A stretch of 11,476 nt of DNA, taken from the NCBI GenBank assembly GCA_023265785.1, contig JAHFSL010000010.1, forward strand, positions 1-11,476. Reading direction: 5' to 3'. Source of the stretch: Candidatus Coatesiibacteriota bacterium (GTDB lineage: Bacteria; Oederibacteriota; CAKKQC01). Below the pieces are notes generated by a model. The model saw only the letters and a program-made list of their open reading frames with translations. It did not search any database and was not told where the DNA came from. Below are positions 7,493-11,476 of the stretch, in pieces. Numbering within the stretch: the stretch's first letter is position 1; each line of letters opens with the position of its first letter. Both the position numbers and the translations under genes were made by a program.

Positions 7493-9068
7493 TCGGACGG
7501 CCGGGCGGCTGGTCGTGGCGTTCACGGCGCTGGCAGCCCTGCTCTGCTGTCTGGGGCTGGGCCGGCCGTCGCTCTGGATTGACGAAGCCCACTCCTTTGA
7601 GTTTTCCGCCCTGCCTTCGGTGCCGCTGGTCGTCCTGAACGCCGCCGCCCGCGACGCGTACCCCCCGTTCTATTTCATTCTCCTGCACGGCTGGATGCAG
7701 GTGGCGGGGACCGAGGTCTGGATGAGGATGTTCTCGGTGCTCTGCCATCTTGCGTCCATCCCCTTGGTGTTTGTCGTAGGCCGCCAACTGCTTTCCCTTG
7801 AGGCGGGCGTGGCCGCGGCCGGCCTGCTGGCCCTGAATCCCTTCCATCTGGCCTTCGCCCGGGAGGTCCGGATGTACTCCCTCCTGGAATTGCTGGCCCT
7901 GGTCTCGCTGTGGGGGCTCACCGCGTGGCTGCGCGATGGGTCACGCCGCGGCCGGCAGGTGTGGGTGGCCGCCACCGTGGCGCTGGCGTATACGCACTTC
8001 ATGGCCGTGCTGGTTCCGGCGGCCCAGGCCCTCTTCGTGGTGGCCGGCGGCTGGGGCGGCCCGAACGCGCGGGTCCGCGCGCACGGGTTCGCCCGCCGGG
8101 CGGCGGTCGCCGCACTCTGCTTCCTGCCGTGGGCGCCGCTGTTCCTGAAGGCGGTCGTCACCACCGGGGGATACGGGGCCGAGGCGCCGGCGGGGGATTT
8201 GGCGCGCAACTTCCTCGGGACCCTGGGGGCGGGGTTCGGGCAGGCGCCGTGGCTCATCGCGCTGGCCGCGGCCGGAACGGCGCTCGTGGCCCTGTCCGGT
8301 GCGCTGGCCCTGCCCGATGGTCCCGTGCGCCGGATCGTGCTGCTCTCCGCCCTCCTCCCGCCCGTCGTGGAGCTGGCGGCCGGGGCGATGGGGAAACCCG
8401 TGTTCGGCGAGCGGACGCTCATCACGGCGACACCAGCGTGGCTCCTGCTGGCCGCCGCCGCCCTGGTCCGTGCGCCCCGCTGGCAGGCCGGATGCGCCGC
8501 CACGCTGACGGGCGTGCTCTCCGGGCTGGGGATCGCCCATGTGCTTGTCTGGTCACTCGGCTCGGCCCCGGCCCACCGCGAGGCGCTGGCCACGATTCTG
8601 GCGCAGGCCCGGACCGGTGATGCGATCGTCCACTCGGCCACGACCACCTACCATGCGGTCCACGAGTACTACCTGCCCCGATCCCGCGCCGTGGTGCCGG
8701 ACTTCCTGCTCGAACCGCAGGGGGAGTTCCGGGGCGGCCGGCTGGGGATCTGGTTCCGGGACCGGTGGCGCGCCGCCCGGGCCCGGCTGGATCCGGCCGG
8801 CGTCCTGCACACGGGCGTGGACCCGAACCGGATCGCGGAACGGGTGTTTCTCGGGCGGGGATACCGCCGGGTCTGGTACCTCCACACCGACCGGGAGGGG
8901 GCCCGCCGCCAGTGGCTGTTGATTCCCGCCGTCTTCGGCGATCCGCGACCGGAGAAGGTCCGGGAGATCCCATGGGTCTGCCATGAACTCGTTGCACGCA
9001 GGTATCGGCCGGCCGGGACGCCCGTGCGGTGGCCCGGGCTGGTGGTTGAGGAATACGTCCGGCGATGA
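7485..9068 (+). CDS. GT-C membrane glycosyltransferase (PMT/ArnT-like)
   Basis: This is a polytopic transferase of about 527 residues, expected to move a sugar from a polyprenyl-phosphate donor to an acceptor at the outer face of the inner membrane. A first hydrophobic helix (about 8-26) is followed by LWIDEAHS, whose D33-E34 pair is the acidic GT-C catalytic motif. YPPFYFILLHGW (59-70) and AREVRMYSLLELLAL (125-139) are typical of PMT_2-type members. Further hydrophobic segments run to about residue 365, then a soluble C-terminal domain of about 160 residues. GTG 7485 is preferred: it overlaps the GT2 gene by 8 bp and gives a short polar N-terminus before the helix. ATG 7458 would add nine residues with a 35-bp overlap. 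Its place right after a polyprenyl-phosphate sugar synthase suggests a donor-maker/donor-user pair. The acceptor (lipid, glycan or protein) is unknown. The stop overlaps the next start as ATGA. Confidence 0.85.
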   Translation: MADRTAGRLVVAFTALAALLCCLGLGRPSLWIDEAHSFEFSALPSVPLVVLNAAARDAYPPFYFILLHGWMQVAGTEVWMRMFSVLCHLASIPLVFVVGRQLLSLEAGVAAAGLLALNPFHLAFAREVRMYSLLELLALVSLWGLTAWLRDGSRRGRQVWVAATVALAYTHFMAVLVPAAQALFVVAGGWGGPNARVRAHGFARRAAVAALCFLPWAPLFLKAVVTTGGYGAEAPAGDLARNFLGTLGAGFGQAPWLIALAAAGTALVALSGALALPDGPVRRIVLLSALLPPVVELAAGAMGKPVFGERTLITATPAWLLLAAAALVRAPRWQAGCAATLTGVLSGLGIAHVLVWSLGSAPAHREALATILAQARTGDAIVHSATTTYHAVHEYYLPRSRAVVPDFLLEPQGEFRGGRLGIWFRDRWRAARARLDPAGVLHTGVDPNRIAERVFLGRGYRRVWYLHTDREGARRQWLLIPAVFGDPRPEKVREIPWVCHELVARRYRPAGTPVRWPGLVVEEYVRR

Positions 9069-10195
9069 GCCGACCGGCGTTCGAGCGGGTCCTGGTGCTG
9101 TCGGTGTCTGCCGGCGCGGGGCACCTGCGCGCCGCCGACGCGGTGGCAGCCGGCCTCAAGCAGGAGGGCGTGGCCCTCGCAGTGACGCACCTGGACATCC
9201 TGAAGCACTCCTCGGCCCTGATGCGCAACCTCTACGCCCGGACCTACATCAAGTTGGCCTCGGTGGCCCCCGACCTGCTCGGCTGGGTGTATGACCGGTC
9301 CGACCGGCCCTGGAAGTTCCTGCGCCGGCGGACGGCCTTTGACCGGGCCAACCTCGGTGGCATGATCGCCGCGGTGGAGGCGGCCCGGCCTGACCTCGTG
9401 GTCTGCACCCACTTCACGCCCGCCGAGGTCTGCTCCTGGCTCAAGGCGCGCGGCCGCCTGCGTGCGCCGCTGGCGGTGGTGGTTACTGACTTCGACGCTC
9501 ACGGCATGTGGCTGGTGCCCCGGGTGGACCGGTACTATGTCGCGCTGGACGAGACGAAAGAATATTTGGCGCGGGTGCACGTGCCTGCCGCACGCATCCG
9601 CGTCACCGGCATTCCGATTGACCCGGTCTTCGCATTGAACAAGGACCGTGCCCTCATGCGGCGCCGGCATGGCCTGCACCCGCGCCATCCCGCGATCATC
9701 GTTTCGGCCGGAGGATTCGGGGTCGGGCCGGTGGAGGCCCTCCTGAAATCCCTGCGGGGCCTGCGGCACCCGGCGCAGGTCATCGCCCTGTGCGGCCGCA
9801 ACGATGCCTTGCGCCGGAAGCTGGCCCCACTGGGCCGAGCCGCCGGAGCGGTGACATTCCACATCATGGGCTTTACCGATCGGATGGACGAACTGATGTC
9901 CGCGTCCGACCTGGTCCTGGGCAAGCCGGGGGGACTCACGACCTCCGAGGCTCTCGCGAAGGGGCTGGGCATGGTGATCGTGAACCCGATTCCCGGGCAG
10001 GAAGAGCGCAATGCCGACCACCTGCTGGAGGCCGGCGCCGCCATCCGGTGCAACAACCCGCCCGTGCTGGCGTGGAAACTCGACCGCCTGCTCGGCGATC
10101 CCGCCCGGCTCGCCTCCCTGCGGCGCAACGCCCGCCGCCTCGGCCGCCCCCACGCCGCCCGCACCATCGCCCGGGACCTCGCCACCCTCCGCTAG
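9065..10195 (+). CDS. GT28 processive diacylglycerol/MGDG-synthase-like glycosyltransferase (UgtP-like)
   Basis: This GT-B-fold enzyme of 376 residues is expected to transfer a hexose from a UDP-sugar onto diacylglycerol or a similar membrane lipid at the cytoplasmic face. The N-terminal MGDG-synthase domain shows SAGAGHLRAADA (15-26), CTHFTPAEVCSWL (114-126) and VVTDFDAHGMWL (139-150). The C-terminal nucleotide-sugar domain shows GIPIDPVF (182-189), SAGGFGVGP (214-222), GKPGGLTTSEALAKG (286-300) and NPIPGQEERNADHLL (307-321). The order and spacing match UgtP/MGD1 relatives and the length is normal. MurG is less likely because the N-terminal domain has the MGDG-synthase signature. The ATG overlaps the preceding stop by 4 bp (ATGA); a weak GAGGA lies 12 nt before it. 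It may make a glycolipid anchor or a non-phosphorus membrane lipid. The neighbouring glycan genes favour the anchor idea, but the sequence does not prove it. Confidence 0.9.
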   Translation: MSRPAFERVLVLSVSAGAGHLRAADAVAAGLKQEGVALAVTHLDILKHSSALMRNLYARTYIKLASVAPDLLGWVYDRSDRPWKFLRRRTAFDRANLGGMIAAVEAARPDLVVCTHFTPAEVCSWLKARGRLRAPLAVVVTDFDAHGMWLVPRVDRYYVALDETKEYLARVHVPAARIRVTGIPIDPVFALNKDRALMRRRHGLHPRHPAIIVSAGGFGVGPVEALLKSLRGLRHPAQVIALCGRNDALRRKLAPLGRAAGAVTFHIMGFTDRMDELMSASDLVLGKPGGLTTSEALAKGLGMVIVNPIPGQEERNADHLLEAGAAIRCNNPPVLAWKLDRLLGDPARLASLRRNARRLGRPHAARTIARDLATLR

Positions 10196-10211
10196 GACCG
10201 GATTCCGTAAG

Positions 10212-11476
10212 ATGGGAGGGATGGTACGCGCCACCCTGTCCCGGCTTTCGTGGTTGTGCCTGCTGGCGTTGGCGGCGTTCCTGCCGCTGGTGTTCGCCAA
10301 CCGGACGGATGACACCGTCCGGACCATCCAGTGGTCCTGTCTGTGGACTTTCGGGATTCTGGGGTGGGCCAGCGCCTGGGCGGCGGGGGAACTGCCGCGC
10401 CTTCAGGGGACGCCAGTGGGGCCCCCGCTCGCGGGCGTGGCGGTCGCCATGGCTCTCCTGCCCTTCGTCGGTTTCCGGCGCACGACCGGGTGTTCCGATG
10501 CCCTCGGTGTCCTGGCCGGGGTCGGGGTGGCGCTCCTGGCTGCGCGGTGGTTGGGTACCCCGGGCCGCCGCCGCGCGGTGGGTGCGGCGCTCGTCTTTTC
10601 CGCCTCGGCCGTGGCCGCCTACGGCTACATCCAGTACCTGGGATTTGACTCCCAGCGGTGGGCGTACCAGTTCGGCGGGAGTCGGCCGTTCTCCACGCTG
10701 GGCAATCCCAACTTCCTGGCCGGTCACTTCGCCGCGCTCCTGCCCTGGGCCGTGGCCGCTTTTCTGGCCGCGTCCGATCCGTTCGCCAAATCCGGCTGGC
10801 TGGTGGTCGCATTTTCCTGGGGCCTCCTGGTGATCGTCGCCCAGACCCGAGGGGCGTGGATTGCCTCGACGGTCTCCCTCGCCTTTCTTTTCCGCAACGA
10901 ATGGAAATCAGGCCGCGCCTGGATGGCCTCCCAGCGGGCGTGGCTGGCGGGTCTTGCCCTGCTGATCACCGCGGCCGGGATAGGGGCGGTAGCCGCAAAC
11001 CCGGAGCTCGCGGTTCGGATCGCCAACCTGGTCCCCCGCGAATTCGGCGAAGTGGCCAAGCGGTGGACCGCGCTGGGAGCGGGGCTCTATGCCTGGCGGG
11101 ACCGGCCGCTCACGGGGATGGGGCCGGGCTGTTTCAAGCACGCCTTCGGTCGGTACATGGCCGGTGCGATGCCGGGAAGCGAACAGCGGATGTTCGTCCA
11201 CACCTACTCGGAGGAGTTCGCCCACAACGACTTCCTGCAATGGCTCGCCGAGAACGGGGTCGTGGGATTCGGCCTCCTGGTCTGGCTCCTGGTTGCGGTG
11301 GTGGCGGCCCTGCGCCGCGCCCCGGCGTCCCGCCAGTCGCTGGCCGCCAGCCTCCTGGCGTGCGGCATCGCCCTGGGTGTGCATGGCTCGGCCAACCTGC
11401 CGCTCCACATCGCGCCCACCGCGTTCCTGTTCTGGCTTGGCATCGGGCTGGCGGCGGCCCTGTCTCGCCGCACGCC
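10212..11476 (+). CDS. O-antigen ligase / Wzy_C family membrane protein (3' end cut by window)
   Basis: It is expected to transfer or polymerise undecaprenyl-linked glycan on the outer side of the inner membrane. The 421 visible residues are mainly hydrophobic helices. They carry STLGNPNFLAGHFAALLPW (161-179), AQTRGAWIAS (210-219), then a large loop with WRDRPLTGMGPGCFKHAFG (295-313) and EFAHNDFLQWLAENG (335-349), and HGSANLPLHIAPTAFLFWL near the end. These are the hallmarks of the WaaL/Wzy_C family; R213 and H338 sit at the conserved Arg and His. The frame reaches the window end without a stop, so the C-terminus is missing; many relatives carry a TPR domain there. The ATG at 10212 lies 16 bp after the GT28 stop. 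ATG 10221 is possible, but the GGGAGGG before it is too close to serve it well. No terminator separates it from the GT28 gene, so it is likely in the same operon. Ligase and polymerase cannot be told apart here. Confidence 0.88.
   Translation, partial: MGGMVRATLSRLSWLCLLALAAFLPLVFANRTDDTVRTIQWSCLWTFGILGWASAWAAGELPRLQGTPVGPPLAGVAVAMALLPFVGFRRTTGCSDALGVLAGVGVALLAARWLGTPGRRRAVGAALVFSASAVAAYGYIQYLGFDSQRWAYQFGGSRPFSTLGNPNFLAGHFAALLPWAVAAFLAASDPFAKSGWLVVAFSWGLLVIVAQTRGAWIASTVSLAFLFRNEWKSGRAWMASQRAWLAGLALLITAAGIGAVAANPELAVRIANLVPREFGEVAKRWTALGAGLYAWRDRPLTGMGPGCFKHAFGRYMAGAMPGSEQRMFVHTYSEEFAHNDFLQWLAENGVVGFGLLVWLLVAVVAALRRAPASRQSLAASLLACGIALGVHGSANLPLHIAPTAFLFWLGIGLAAALSRRT

Noticed and set aside
10301..10322. 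Perfect 8-bp inverted repeat (CCGGACGG / CCGTCCGG, 6-nt loop) early in the ligase gene
   Set aside because: It is within coding sequence, has no T-run, and a few such short GC-rich stems are expected by chance in a window of this size and composition.
8669..10327. 552-codon open frame on the minus strand across three plus-strand genes
   Set aside because: It spans gene junctions of well-supported GT-C, GT28 and ligase genes and has a low-complexity composition; a GC-driven shadow.
9790..10833. 347-codon plus-strand frame bridging the GT28 and ligase genes
   Set aside because: Arg/Pro/Gly-rich translation in a different frame from two recognisable proteins; no domain.

Overview
This window comes from a very GC-rich bacterial genome. 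Nearly all third codon positions are G or C, GTG starts are common, and genes are packed with overlaps or gaps of a few bases. Envelope-glycan genes, including an O-antigen-ligase-type protein, point to a bacterium with a polysaccharide-decorated surface. Nothing here fixes the phylum. The gene mix would suit many high-GC, often uncultivated lineages, and I do not assign one. No RNA gene, mobile element, CRISPR array or long non-coding stretch was seen. The largest gap between genes is 25 bp.

Left part (1-2568, plus strand): the 3' portion of a polytopic GT-C-type membrane protein with a C-terminal TPR-like tail, followed after 7 bp by a small PD-(D/E)XK nuclease-fold protein with paired CxxC motifs, related to the Cas4/RecB-nuclease group.

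Middle part (2546-6746): two cytoplasmic glycoside hydrolases transcribed divergently. One is a GH78 alpha-L-rhamnosidase (minus strand), whose end overlaps the nuclease gene tail-to-tail. The other is a GH42 beta-galactosidase (plus strand). Only 25 bp separates their start codons. Both keep their expected catalytic residues and neither has a visible signal peptide, so they would act on imported or internal rhamnosides and galactosides.

Right part (6743-11476, plus strand): a chain of overlapping genes starting directly on the stop codon of the beta-galactosidase gene. They are an ALG5/DPM1-like polyprenyl-phosphate sugar synthase (probably CTG-initiated), a GT-C membrane glycosyltransferase, a UgtP/MGDG-synthase-like GT28 lipid glycosyltransferase, and an O-antigen-ligase/Wzy_C family protein cut by the window end. 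The likely logic is that the GT2 loads a sugar onto a polyprenyl phosphate inside, the GT-C enzyme uses that donor at the outer face, the GT28 enzyme glycosylates a membrane lipid, and the ligase transfers or polymerises a glycan. Which glycan is built cannot be read from the sequence.

I found no clearly new defence or mobile system. The points most worth a second look are the CTG start with a CTGA overlap, the coupling of a catabolic beta-galactosidase to glycan-assembly genes, the orphan Cas4-like nuclease, and the very tight GH78/GH42 divergent junction.
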